Assembly (NCBI RefSeq): GCF_000787575.1
Contig: NW_012236495.1
Coordinates: 1 to 64,000, forward strand
Source of the DNA: Acytostelium subglobosum LB1
Taxonomy: Eukaryota; Evosea; Eumycetozoa; Acytosteliales; Acytosteliaceae
DNA: 64,000 nt
Reading direction: 5' to 3'
Shown here: positions 1 to 11,432 of the stretch, one piece after another
Numbering within the stretch: the first letter of the stretch is position 1
Layout: each line of letters begins with the position of its first letter
Notes under the pieces: model-generated
The model's input: only the letters and a program-made list of their open reading frames with translations
Told to the model about the DNA's origin: nothing
The model's database searches: none
Translations under genes and position numbers: made by a program

Positions 1-879
1 ACTCAACACCGCAACGCCAGGAAGCGCCTGGGAGGCAAGTTCACTGGCCTCTTCCGCAAGAAAAAAAAAAAAAGAAAGGAGTTCCGCTCCGCCCACCTCT
101 CCAGCCATAGCGACAAGGTACCTCTCTTGGATAGCAATGGTGTCACCCTCAGTCTGAAAGACATCTATGCCATCCTCTGGAAGGCAAAGTATGGCTCAAT
201 CAGACTGACCGAGGGTCAATGGCAGCTCAGTGTCTTCCACGGCCTCAAGCTCCCAGACATCTTCAAGGTCATCAGCACCCTGAGAGGACCATCCTCGCGT
301 AACGCCCTCTTCAGGTTCTTCTCCCATACTCTCCCAATCAATCATATGAGAGCAGACGCTGACTGTACCCTCTGTGGCAACTCCTGCACAGACCAACCCT
401 ACAATCACTTCTTCTTTGACTGCAGCAAAGTGGCAACCCAAGAAGCCATGCGCCCAGCCTTAGACTTGGTGAAGCAACGCTCTGGTATCAATGTCAGAGA
501 ATGGAACATCAAAGCACTGGACATCTCCACAAAGTCTCGTCGCCCCAACCTTCCATTCATCCACCTCATGGCAATCATCGTCAACTACCTCTGGCACTAC
601 ATCGCCAACCACCTCTTTGGCAACAAGGAGGCCCCGTTGGCCAAGCTCAGCTTGGTGTGCATCACATCCTTCAAGTCCCTCCTCCGCCAGGAGTGGCGTT
701 CCCTCATGTCCACGCTAACGAGTCACATCCTGGCCGGACGACCAGTCAACATCAAGAATGAGATGGCCGAGTTCACTACCAAGTGGCACCTCAGCACTCG
801 CAACAGCGACATCCGTCTTCCGCCTCTGCCGCCAACTATCAACAAATACTTGGTGGCCGAATTCAGAGGCCTACAGTAG
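1..879 (+). CDS. LINE ORF2 C-terminal fragment, zf-RVT-like domain (partial at 5' end)
   Basis: The frame is open from base 1 (292 codons) to TAG at 877-879, so the start lies upstream of the window. A basic stretch with a Lys run (about 58-78) is followed by a Cys/His motif at about 361-423: CxxC, then NHFFFDC, matching the zinc-binding region after the reverse transcriptase in plant and protist LINEs (zf-RVT family). The catalytic reverse-transcriptase and endonuclease domains would lie upstream and are not visible. The C-terminal 150 residues are rich in Leu and Trp and look helical. This part is uninterrupted, but whether the whole element is intact cannot be judged. Confidence 0.72.
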   Translation, partial: TQHRNARKRLGGKFTGLFRKKKKKRKEFRSAHLSSHSDKVPLLDSNGVTLSLKDIYAILWKAKYGSIRLTEGQWQLSVFHGLKLPDIFKVISTLRGPSSRNALFRFFSHTLPINHMRADADCTLCGNSCTDQPYNHFFFDCSKVATQEAMRPALDLVKQRSGINVREWNIKALDISTKSRRPNLPFIHLMAIIVNYLWHYIANHLFGNKEAPLAKLSLVCITSFKSLLRQEWRSLMSTLTSHILAGRPVNIKNEMAEFTTKWHLSTRNSDIRLPPLPPTINKYLVAEFRGLQ

Positions 880-1014
880 AAAAGAAAAGAAAGAAAAAAA
901 TCAAGAAAATTCAAAATCGACTAACTTATATATATTATCCCGCCTCTTCAATGACGCCAATTTATTTGCAATAATAATAAACTTCCACTCTAGTCAAAAA
1001 AAAAAAAAAAAAAA
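1..1014 (+). mobile_element. 3' end of a LINE (non-LTR retrotransposon)
   Basis: The window opens inside a reading frame that ends at 879. It is followed by about 115 bases of untranslated sequence and a run of 19 A at 996-1014, the usual 3' structure of a target-primed non-LTR retrotransposon. Dictyostelids carry L1-like elements of the TRE group, which target tRNA gene flanks, but I see no tRNA gene nearby. The 5' part lies outside the window, so neither its length nor target-site duplications can be judged. Family assignment rests on the C-terminal zinc-binding motif of the encoded protein and the poly-A tail. Confidence 0.7.
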
Positions 1015-1739
1015 GAAATAACAACCACCCAAAGGGGAATCAATAAGGTGAAGAGGTCTTGGAGGGGTTCTTTGGTTAGCAATTCATACCCTTTCTTGCA
1101 GTTGCATTGTGTACCTTGTCAGTCGCTTTGATTCGATTCTTAAACTTGACAATCATGCACCTGTTGCATATCTCTGCCAATGACTGCTCGTTATTGATTA
1201 CTTTGTGATGGTAATTGAGGTTCTGGACGTGCCGGGCCCAGTTGCTGTTGGCCACTAGATCGTGACATCCAAAGTGATCGCACAACTTGTCGCGAGCCTT
1301 GCCATCTTCTGTTCTCAGATTGGTCAATGTTGTTGTTGTTGTTGGAATGACCTGCCTCTCTTTTTTCCTTTGCCATAATTGAAGACAAACAACTGGTTGT
1401 TTGACATCTTAGTATTTGAATGTTGTATAATTGTTTAATTTAACAATGACAATGTTTGAATAATAAATAAATTTTTATTTGGTGTGGTGTTGATCTAGAA
1501 TTATAAAAGATAGATATTATTGTTACTCTTGCACAGCAGAATGCTATTACTACTATATTAAGCATCAATTGGCAAGTTATCAATCTTTCTTGTGACTAAC
1601 AGGTGAAAATATTAGTCATTTCATTGCTGTCCTTCAAGGATATAAACAGACAAGTTCTCACCTCCCATTGGTCAACCACACGTGGGGGTCCTTCCTTTTA
1701 CGTCATCCCAGGTACACAATAAGGTGAAGAAGCCTTGGA
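1015..1739. other. intergenic with weak coding remnant on the minus strand
   Basis: No confident gene. On the minus strand a short open stretch (1076-1327) encodes a Cys/His-containing peptide (CDHFGCHD...WARHV...) that could be a decayed zinc-finger exon. Just upstream, in a different frame, an ATG near 1407 opens a basic peptide ending in a Gln run. The two could be exons or remnants of one gene, but no convincing splice pair joins them. Positions 1389-1404 form a small hairpin (AAACAAC/GTTGTTT arms). An imperfect 26-base repeat occurs near 1046 and again near 1718. Confidence 0.3.
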
Positions 1740-2025
1740 GGGCATCCTCCAGCATCAACTATCAATGGGCGCAAAGAGATGGAAACCGATACAACAAAAG
1801 ATCCAAGAAGACTTAAAGTATCATTTGGATAGGATTATAACACACAACAGGCGCCACGAAGTATTCCATCACGTTGTCGACATGTCCCCAGATTGCATTG
1901 ATAAAGCACTCCAACTTTCAATCAGCCATGGACAACTCAATCTCGTGTCCTACTTTCTCAACAAGAAAGACATCCTTGTTCCAACTGGCCTGGTAATATA
2001 TATTAACCTTGGTTCAACCAGTTAA
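1740..2025 (+). pseudogene. duplicated 3' tail of the ankyrin-like gene at 15.5-17.6 kb
   Basis: From about 1740 to 2010 the DNA closely matches 17297-17553. I count about 8 mismatches over the 222 bases from 1788 on, plus a 10-base insertion just before that in this copy. The encoded peptide matches the last 65 or so residues of the ankyrin-like protein, including MSPDCIDKALQ and HGQLNLVSYF, and then adds a few unrelated residues before TAA. No start codon or upstream body of the gene is present, so I read it as a gene fragment in the same orientation about 15.5 kb away, not a working gene. The high identity argues for a recent duplication or conversion. Confidence 0.75.
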
Positions 2026-2369
2026 TATAAATAAACATTTTAATTATGACTTCAAGTGGATTTCTTATTATTATTACTTCACTTCACTTTGTAATACAAA
2101 TCTAACTGTTCGTGAACAATGTTGTTTGAATGTCAAAGATTGTCAATAGTTCATACTTGGAAATTAACTTTGCGCGCCAATCTTCAAATGAACGTTCTCA
2201 CCACACTGAATTGGAAGAGGAAACACTGTGTTGCTCGCTTGTCATTCAATCATTTACTCAATGGAACACTTCAGCTAATTAGAATATATACATGTTTATG
2301 TGATAGATTGTATCTCACACATATTCATACATTCATTCATTCATTGACAGACAGAACAAATAAAGGATC
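2026..2369. other. intergenic, upstream of rfc1
   Basis: AT-rich spacer with an ATTC tetranucleotide run near 2331-2345. I see no coding signal. It presumably holds the rfc1 promoter. Confidence 0.5.
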
Positions 2370-5300
2370 ATGGGCAGAAAGAAATCGTCTCCTGCTCAAA
2401 AGGAAAAGGTATGTACATTCAGTCGACTTGAGTGGAAGAGATGAGGAGGAGCCTATCAAACATACCCTACACCAACCTACCTAATGACCAAAAACAGTCA
2501 CTAATATTTCCAATCTATTCATTGTTAAACAATCTATAGATTACCAACTACTTCAATAGGATTGATCAGGTGATAGAGAATGATGACAATGACTTTGTGT
2601 CCAGCTCGCCACCTGTAGTGGTGCTCAAGAAGCAGATCAATACCAGTAGTAGTGGCATTGGTGGCAAAGGTAGCAAGAGTAGCATATCGAGCAGTGGCAG
2701 TAGCAAGAGCAGTACATCTAGCAGCATGTTAATAAAGAGGAAGAAGATGCAACCGGATGATATCTTCTCGGATGACGACGACAGCAGCAACACTACACCA
2801 CAAGTAATACAGAGAATAGACACCGATGATGACAAGGAGAACAAGTTTGAATTAGTAGACGACGCTGTCAAACAGGAGAGAAAGAGACTAAAGAGGAATG
2901 TAAACACTGACAGCAACAACAACCATAACAACAAAGTGTTGTCTCCAACAAAGAAGAAGACGACAACAACTTCCACTTCATCAACACCATCATCAACCTC
3001 ACCATCACCTCACAAGAACAAATCATCCTCCTCATCATCGACACCATCATCAAACAAGCACAAGGAGGTTCGATCACCTCTTGTCATGGAGTCAAGGCCA
3101 AAGCCACCACCACCTTCAAGCAACAAACTGTCAGACGATGCAGACGATGAGATCACAAGTCCAGACGAATCAATATCAGTAAGCCGCAGTCATAAGAGAG
3201 ACTCTACACCATCATCCACCAACAACAACAACAACAAAGTAGACCAACCATCAACGCCAAAGAAGGAGTCTACGTCACATTCCACATCTAATGGCACGAC
3301 CAATGGCAAATCCACTCCAAGCAAGCAACAACAACATCGACCAGCAGTGGTACAATCACCAAAGCTAGAGATCAAAAGGAGTGGATCAGGCTCTAAGTTT
3401 GACTTTGACGATGTACTGGACGACGATGAAATAGTGTCTTCACCTGTTATCAAGCCAAACAAGAACTACAACACCAACTATGTATCACCACTCAAGCAAT
3501 CTGATCACACTGCCAGCAGCAGCAAGAAGACAACAGTACCAGCCGCATCACCAAAGAAGCAACTCACCTTTGCCAGCTACGATCCCAACCCAGACACCAG
3601 CATCACTGCCAAGCCTACCACTATCAAGCCCAACTCCAACTACAAGATCAAACCCACCATCAAGCATGAGGAAAAGGAAGATGAGATTGATGAAGTGGAC
3701 GATGTCGTCAGAACTCCAGACACTGCTGTGAAGAAGGAGAAGGAGAAGATGAAGCCGGTGGACAAGCAAGAGAAGGTTGTTGAGAAGAAGAAGGCACAGC
3801 CTGTTGTTAAGGATGAGGAGGAGGAGGCGGCACAACCATCCAAACCAAGAGTCAGCACATTGTTCAGATCAACTTCAACATTGCACCCAGCAGACGATAG
3901 TGATGACACTGAGAAAGAGTCAGAGGATGTAGCCAAGAAGACCCCACCAAAGCCCACTGCAAAGCCAATTGCCAAGACAACATCAAAGACAACGCCCAAG
4001 AAGAAGACTGGCACCGCCGCCGCCGCCGCCACCACAACAGACGAAGAGAAGGCAAAGGCCTTGGCTAAACGAGATAACTTCCTCAAGTATAAGATGAATG
4101 CTGCTCAGGGTCCCCCTCCACCACCAAACAAAGGATCCAAGCCATACCCCAAGGGCACTCCAACATGTCTTCGCAACAAGACGTTCCTGGTCACTGGTGT
4201 CATGGACAGCTTTGAGCGAGACGAGATGAATGACATTATCCAGAAGTTTGGTGGCAAGCTGCTCAAGACTGTCAGCGGCAAGCTCAACTATCTGATCGTG
4301 GGCATTGAGCCTGGCGTATCAAAGCTGGAGAAGGCCAAGCGTGCCAAGGCCAAGCTGATCTCTGAGGATGAATTGCTCGAGATGGTTAACTCCAGTATAA
4401 AACAAGACGAGAAGGTGGATGAGGATGAGGAGGAGACTGGTGTGGAAGACGAGATTGAGGAATCTGCTGGCGAGGAGGATAAGGCAAAGAATAAGACAAC
4501 AGCATGCAAGAGTGTTGGCAAGGTCAAGGTCGAGGAGAAGGAAGAGGATGTTGTGATGGACGAAGAGAATGAGGATGTTCAGATGGAAGATGTCAAAACT
4601 GAGCAGAATGAAGGAGACGAGAAGGAGAAGGAGAAGAAGGTGGAGACGGTGTCGACACAATCAACTACAACTACGACCACGACCACCAGCAACAACAACA
4701 TATCACAATCATTGGACTTGAAACCCAAGACCCTTTCACTCCTTAGGAACACATCATCATTACTCAAGCCACAACTCTCACTCAAGCCAACTTTGTCACT
4801 CAACATCAATGGATTCAAGCCAGCCAGCTCACTTAAACTCACTCTCAACAATAACAACAACAACTACGCCAACTCTGCAGAGAGCAAGAAGGACTTTGAT
4901 TACCTCAAGAAGGATATGAGTAGGGTGGTGGTCCCATCCTCCTTCAAGAAGCTCCCACCTGGCAACGACATGATGTGGGTGGACAAGTACAAACCAGCTA
5001 GCTCAGCTGACCTGCTCGGCAATCCAGGTGTCATCTCGACACTCAAGTCCTGGCTGGTTAAATGGGACCCCAAGATGATCACACAGAGAGCCGCTTTGCT
5101 GTCGGGTCCACCTGGCATTGGCAAAACATCGTCCGCACTGATGTTGTGCAAGGAGGCAGGCTATGAACCACTGGAGCTCAACGCCAGTGACACCAGGAAC
5201 AAGACACAGATCGAGAAGTTGTTGTCGGGTGTGTCTGACAATCATTCTATAACAGAGTTCTTCTCAAACGTAAGATGTTCAATCCATTCACACTCAATCA

Positions 5301-6844
5301 ATCAAACAATCAACTTAACGCATCCACTCAAACAGAAGAAGAAGGGTGAGAGTAAGAAGACAGTTATAATCATGGATGAGATTGATGGCTCATCTGGCAA
5401 TGATGACAGAGGTGGTGTCAGTGAGATATTGCTCATGATCAAGACGACAAAGATCCCATTCATATGCATTTGCAATGATTACTACAGTCCAAAGATCAAG
5501 ACGTTGAAGAACTATTGTCTGGACCTCAAGTTTAGACGACCCAGTGTCATGATGGTCTCTGACAGACTGTTGCAGATCGCCAAGCACGAGGGTCTTGTCA
5601 TGAACGAGTACATGATCGAGAAGATATTCTCATCCACCAACCAAGACATCAGGCAGTCCATCCACATGATGCAGATGTTAAGTCGATCCAATGTCAAGGC
5701 CACACACAACGATATCAATGTCCAGTAAGTTGTCTGTCTTGAATGTAGTGATTGAGCGCGCCAAGCTAACTTATCCCCCCCCCCCCCTTCCTTGCCACTA
5801 TATAGTATTGCCAATGCCAATAAGGATATGGACATTGGACCATTCTCTGGAGCTCAGCATCTCTTATCAGTGGACTCTAGTAACCCATCGATCAATGACA
5901 AGTTGGACTATTTCTTCACCGACTTTTCGTTGGTTCCCTTGCTCATCCAAGTATGTATCTGTCTTGATCAAGCAATGATACACAGTATCTAGATACTAAC
6001 CATTCCACTTTTTAACAGGAGAACTATCTGTACAACAAACCATACAACAGAGCCTCCAACAGAGACGATGATGATGATGAGATCACAAGGTTTGCCAACG
6101 CCGCCGAATGCATCAGTGATGGAGACCTGCTCAACAAGGACATCATCTACAAGCAGAACTTCAACCTGCTTCCTGCTTATGGAATCATCTCGTCGGTGAT
6201 ACCATCATCATACGTCAATGGTGGCTCACGCATGCCCCTCAACTTCCCTCAATACCTTGGCAAGAACTCCAATGCCAACAAACAACTGCGATTCATTCGT
6301 GAGATCCAGCTGCACACTCGCGTGTCTGGTGCAAGAACCTTGACCAACTGCAACGAGACAAGAATGTCACTGGCACCAATGCTGCGCCACTACCTAATTC
6401 AGCCACTGGTCCTCTACGGACAGGATGGCATTGAGGATGTGATCGACATGATGGACACTTATGGCTTGACCGAGGACGACAGGAACAATAATTGCGAGCT
6501 GGTTCATGGGGTGGAAACGACCTGATGAAGTTGATCACACTCAGGTCAAGTCGGCATTCACCAGACAATGGAGGAAGGGATCGCACACAGTGTACGACTT
6601 CTCGATGTTGGCAGGCAAAGGCTCTGGAAGCAATGACGTGGTCAACGTAGACAATATGGAGGAAGAGAGAGGTGCTGCCAATGACACTGTAGAGTCGGAC
6701 GAGGAGTCCAATGGCAAGGATGATGTTGGGGCAATCGATTTGCTTCTCAAGAAGAAGAAGGAGCCAGCTGCCAAGAAGTCAACAAAGGCTACCACTACTA
6801 CTACTGCTGCTCCCAAGAAGGCGGCACCAAAGAAGAAAAAGTGA
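2370..6844 (+). CDS. rfc1: replication factor C subunit 1 (large subunit)
   Basis: RFC1 is the large AAA+ subunit of the clamp loader that places PCNA on primed DNA in the nucleus. My exon model is 2370-2408, 2570-5269, 5336-5724, 5806-5950 and 6019-6844. The first exon encodes [14 protein letters not shown] long Ser/Lys/Asp-rich region precedes a BRCT domain at about residues 543-625 ([11 protein letters not shown]...GGKLLKTVS). Then come the AAA+ module with Walker [11 protein letters not shown] (about residue 858) and Walker [10 protein letters not shown], and the RFC1 C-terminal domain with a basic tail. The 66-base intron 5270-5335 has no stop and keeps frame, so a naive translation reads through it. 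Between about 6480 and 6530 the conserved ELVSWGG segment is split over three frames, implying two single-base losses. For an essential gene I suspect sequence error. A 14-C run lies in the third intron. Confidence 0.93.
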
Positions 6845-7191
6845 GCAAGTAACTACTCAAGGAATAAATTCAAGAGGTGTTATTATCACATACATTGACT
6901 TCGAAGTCGTTTTTCAAGGGGTCTCAAAGCCAGTTATGGTCCTATTCTTGGGGACTGTTCCAGCACCACAAGTTGTGAAAGTTTTGACAACTTTTGAGCG
7001 GATTGGTCAGCGATAGGGTTAACCTACTGATGACGACGTCTCCTTCGAACCACCATTCATAAACACACAGACACACATATAAATTGTAATAATAGGTGTC
7101 ACGACGTACAACTACAACAAACTAAACATCTATCTATCTGTATTATACTACGAACATCAATCAAAACAAACAAACACAACATTAATTGTCC
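6845..7191. other. intergenic between rfc1 and the histidine kinase gene
   Basis: AATAAA at 6862-6867, just after the rfc1 stop, may be its polyadenylation signal. The rest is non-coding spacer with CA-rich and TCTA-rich stretches before the next ATG. Confidence 0.4.
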
Positions 7192-10100
7192 ATGATGGAG
7201 GATGACACCAAGCCCCCAACAACATCATTAACAGGTGTAAAGGAACATTTACAATGTACAGGTTGTCTATCATTACTAGTACAGCATGATCTAGCAAATA
7301 GTAATAACAATGACAACAACAACAACACTAATAATAATAATGGAGGTGATACCACAACGAATGGTTCACCAACAATAGAGTCTATTTTGGATACTAATGA
7401 ATACATTGATATTGGCGAATACTTGGACGATCCGGATTCATTGCGCACAGAGCTACAGCAGTCAGACAATGGATGGCAGCTCTTTTACAATGTGATATCT
7501 TGCGATAAGAATCATCTGTTTCAATCGGTGCTCAAGTGTTTGCAATGGTGTCTGGGCGCACATCGTCATTACGACGTACTGACCGTCAATGAGAGTCTGA
7601 CTGCATTGACACTGGTTCACTCAAGTCATGCCAATGCTGATGGTGGCAGTGGTGGTGGTGTTGGAGGCGAATCAATGTCACCTGACAATCAATCATCGAC
7701 CAACATACCAAACATTCCGCCTCCTCCACATATGATCTATGGCAAGGTTGGCAATAGTCACACCATCATCTTTGATGAACAATCCAGTATCCTTCGCATC
7801 CCCTTATTTGGACAGGTAGCCATTGGTGAGATCAAGATCACACCTTTCACTCGAGCCGAGCTTCCCCTGCTCACTCAAAGTAAACTGATAAGGTGAGTGA
7901 GTTAGTCGGTTAATTGATTGGAGCCATGGACTAATCTATTCATCAAACAAACAGATTCCTAACCAAGCGATCATCAGTAGAAATGGAAAGGATAAAGTAT
8001 GAGGAGTTGTTGAACTTCTTTGTGGAGTACTCTTGCGCGAGTTCGAATGAACACTTTCACAGCCTCACCAAGTACCTTTGTTACTATTTGGACGCCAACT
8101 ATGCAATGGTATGCCAGTTCATTCCACCCGACACTGGAATGACCTTGTCATTCTGTCGCGACGGTGTCATTCAGAAGAACATGGAGTATCAATTGCCTGG
8201 CACACCCTGCTACGAGCTACATCGCCGTAAGCCTGTATACTACTCAAACAATCTCATTCAAGCATTTCCAGAGGATAAGTGGCTGGAGGACAATGGAATC
8301 GAATCATACCTGGGCATCCCATTGATGGACTCTACGGGCGAGATGCTCGGACATCTCACTGTGATGAGCAACAAGACCATCAACTCTGACATCATTCACA
8401 CTTCATTGATGGCTGCCGTCGCCAACAAGATAACAATGGAACTCGAGAGAAGGAAAGGTATGTTTGTTGTTGGCGGGCTCGGATTTAATGTGAATGAGTG
8501 AGTGCACAAGTTAACTCAATCACGACCAAACGACTACAACAGTTAGCGAGAACTTTGCCGTTACCAAGGAGTTGTTGAACCAATTCCCATCTACCTCGGT
8601 GATACTTACCGACTCGTCTGGCAAGATATCAAGGACGTTTGGTGAACAATTGTTTGAGTTCCACGGCAAAGAGTTGTTCAATCAATCAATCGACAAGATA
8701 CAGAGTCTGGACATACAAACTGCACAAAGCTCAAACGATTCGTTCCAGCCACTGTCAACGATGGTCCCCACATCTGAACCAAGTCGAGAGATAAAGAGGG
8801 AGATTGTGTGCATCAAGAAGACGAACAACAACTTCCCAGCAGAGGTATTCGCAAAAGATCTGACACTGAACGAGAAGTCAATTGGTAGGATGTACGTGAT
8901 CAGAGATATCACAGAGACCAGGAACAACCAACGTGTTCTTGTCGAGGCGAGAGACCGTGCCCTTCAAGCCATTCAAATGAAGACCCAGTTCATGGCATCG
9001 ATCAGTCATGAGATCAGGACACCCGTATGTATAATTCAATCTATCAATCGGATCAATCATAACTGACCATATCTCTCAAACATACAAACTCAAATAGATG
9101 AATGCAGTAATTGGATTGTCAGAGATACTTTTGTCGTCCAATCTACCACCAAGTCAAATGAGCATTGTAGAGGTGCTACACAAGGCAGCTGAACTGTTGT
9201 ACTCTATCACTTCGGACATTCTTGATTTCCAAAAGATTGAAGCCTCCAAGTTGGAGCTGGAGATACTAGAGTTTGACTTTAGAGGCTGTATCGAGGGCAT
9301 CGTCCACACCCTATCGCTCTCATTAGACAAGCCAATAGAACTCCTATTGACATTCGACGATCATATACCAAAGATACTCAAAGGAGTAAGTGTTTCAAGG
9401 ACATCATACCATGCCATGACATGACTAACTCATTCAACCAACACCAAATAGGACCCTAATAGAATAAGACAGATACTATTGAACATTGGACAAAACTCAA
9501 TCAAGTATACTAATAGTGGACATATATTCATTGACATTGCACTTAGCCTGCGAGAGGGCAATAGGTGTGAGGTCACTTTCACCGTGGAGGACACTGGCAT
9601 TGGCATCGATGACAGCCAGAAGAACAAACTGTTCCAGCCTTTCTTACAGTTGGACAGTGGTACCACAAGACGCTACGGTGGCTCTGGTCTGGGCCTGGCA
9701 ATTTGCAAGAAGATGGTCGACCTCATGGGTGGCAAGATAGGCCTGGTCAAGAGTGCGCCAAACCGTGGCAGCACTTTCTCGTTCACAATCGTGCTGGAGG
9801 ATTCACAGATGGAGCTGGCGGCTGGACCGCCCGCCGAGCCCGCCGAGGGCAAGACCGAGTTGAGTGCCTGTCGTATCATGCTCGTCGACGACTATGGCTT
9901 TGGCAGGAACATACTCATTCGCAAGCTGCATCAAGATATCTCATCGTGCTCGATCCAGACGCTGTCCACCGACCAGCTGACCGAGATTATCAATCTCAAT
10001 GACATAGAGTCCATCGCCAATGTGGACTTGTTCATACTGGTGGAGAGGGACTGCAGCAGCGACTATGACTTCTTCTCAATCTCACACTCTCTGTCCAAAT

Positions 10101-11043
10101 TGACAGAGGCCAAGATTGTTCTGGCCACAAACCAGCCCAATCACGATCAGAAGAGGACACAATTCTTTGTACTTCACAAGCCACTCTCGTCCAACCAAGT
10201 CATCAAAGTGTTGGAGAGTGTCGGTGTGGCCGGCCGAGGTGGTGGAAGCGGCAACAGACTAAGTGCGAGCAACAGCAGTAGCAGCATAGGCAGCAACAGC
10301 AGTAGTAGTAGCACAAGTTGTACGAGTGGAACGAGCAACAAGAGACGTCTGGAAGAGTGCAACGAAGAGGGTGGCGAGTCAGCGACAACTCAACAGCCAC
10401 CCGAGAAGAAACAGACAAGACTGTGTTCCTCGCAGACATATACATCGACAGCCTCCACCGCATCAACTTCAGACAGCTATGAGCTATTGAAGAACATTGG
10501 AGGCAGTGCAGAGAGACGACTAAACTACAAGATATTGTTGGCAGAGGACAATGAAGTCAATCGCAAGGTGGTGTCATTGCAGTTAAAGAAGCTGGGCTTC
10601 CACTGCGACTGCGCTGTCGATGGCAAGGAGGCAGTGGAGATGTTCAAGGGTGGCAACTACGACCTGATCTTCATGGATCTGACCATGCCAAATACAGACG
10701 GACCGACGGCCTCCCTACAGATCCGCTCTCATGAAGAGATTTTTCATTCACGCAAGAAGGTCACCATCGTGGCGCTGACCGCCATGGTCCTGGAAGGCTC
10801 AAAAGATTATTGCAAGTCCATGGGTATGGATGGTATGTACAGACAATTAATTAATAATTGAACTAGGAACGTGTGCCACCACCATACTGACCCATCTGTC
10901 ACTACTTTGCCCGCCCCAATAACCACACACCAACATTAATGTTGCCTTCACACTTTCGGCTTTGCAACTTTTGATCAGATTTTTTGCAAAAGCCACTCAA
11001 GCTCGAACAGCTAGAGAGAGTGCTTATTCACTATCTGGCCTAG
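7192..11043 (+). CDS. hybrid histidine kinase with GAF, PAS, kinase core and receiver
   Basis: Cytosolic-looking two-component sensor kinase. Exons are 7192-7892, 7955-8457, 8543-9024, 9098-9385, 9452-10832 and 10979-11043, giving 1139 residues in frame. An Asn/Gly-rich N-terminus leads to a GAF-like domain (about 235-400), a PAS-like domain (about 405-540), and the dimerisation helix with H box SHEIRTPMNAVIG split by an intron. The ATPase domain has N box NIGQNSIKY and G boxes DTGIGI and GGSGLGLAI. A receiver-like segment (about 795-920) starts LVDDYGFGRN but lacks a clear phospho-Asp. After a Ser-rich linker comes a true receiver (LLAEDNEVNRK, phospho-Asp in FMDLTMP). The tiny last exon supplies FLQKPLKLEQLERVL, with the conserved Lys of receivers. 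Without that exon the receiver would look truncated. I cannot name the dhk orthologue. Confidence 0.9.
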
Positions 11044-11432
11044 GTTACCTTTTATTGTTTACGTAAAACAGAAGAATGGCACCCAATACAGCAGACCACT
11101 TATGGAGAGGCCTTTACCACATTCTCCACAACACAATGCCCGACACAGTACGAGTACACTTAATGATGTCTTTATTATCTGATTGACCATCTTGTGAAGC
11201 AAGTAAGACTCGTACGAAAGTACGTGATTACCACCACTACAAAAGGGGGACCGTATGTTACTCTCTTGTTTGTGTGATTGTTGTTTGTTGTTGGAGAGTG
11301 CCCATCAACTTCACCCTTTAGGCTCATGTGTTCGCCCTACCTACTATAATCACACTCATCCATCCATCCAACCAATTACATTCCAATCATTATTATTGTA
11401 ACTTATAATTATTTATACATACTATTACAACA
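11044..11432. other. intergenic, upstream of the beta-solenoid surface protein gene
   Basis: Spacer without convincing coding potential. It ends in an AT-rich stretch (TTATTATTGTAACTTATAATTATTTATAC) just before the ATG, typical of a dictyostelid proximal promoter. Confidence 0.4.

Noticed and set aside
3640-4086. Minus-strand frames across rfc1
   Set aside because: They arise from low-complexity Lys/Glu/Ser codons of rfc1 on the plus strand and encode only Ser/Leu/Val-rich shadow peptides.
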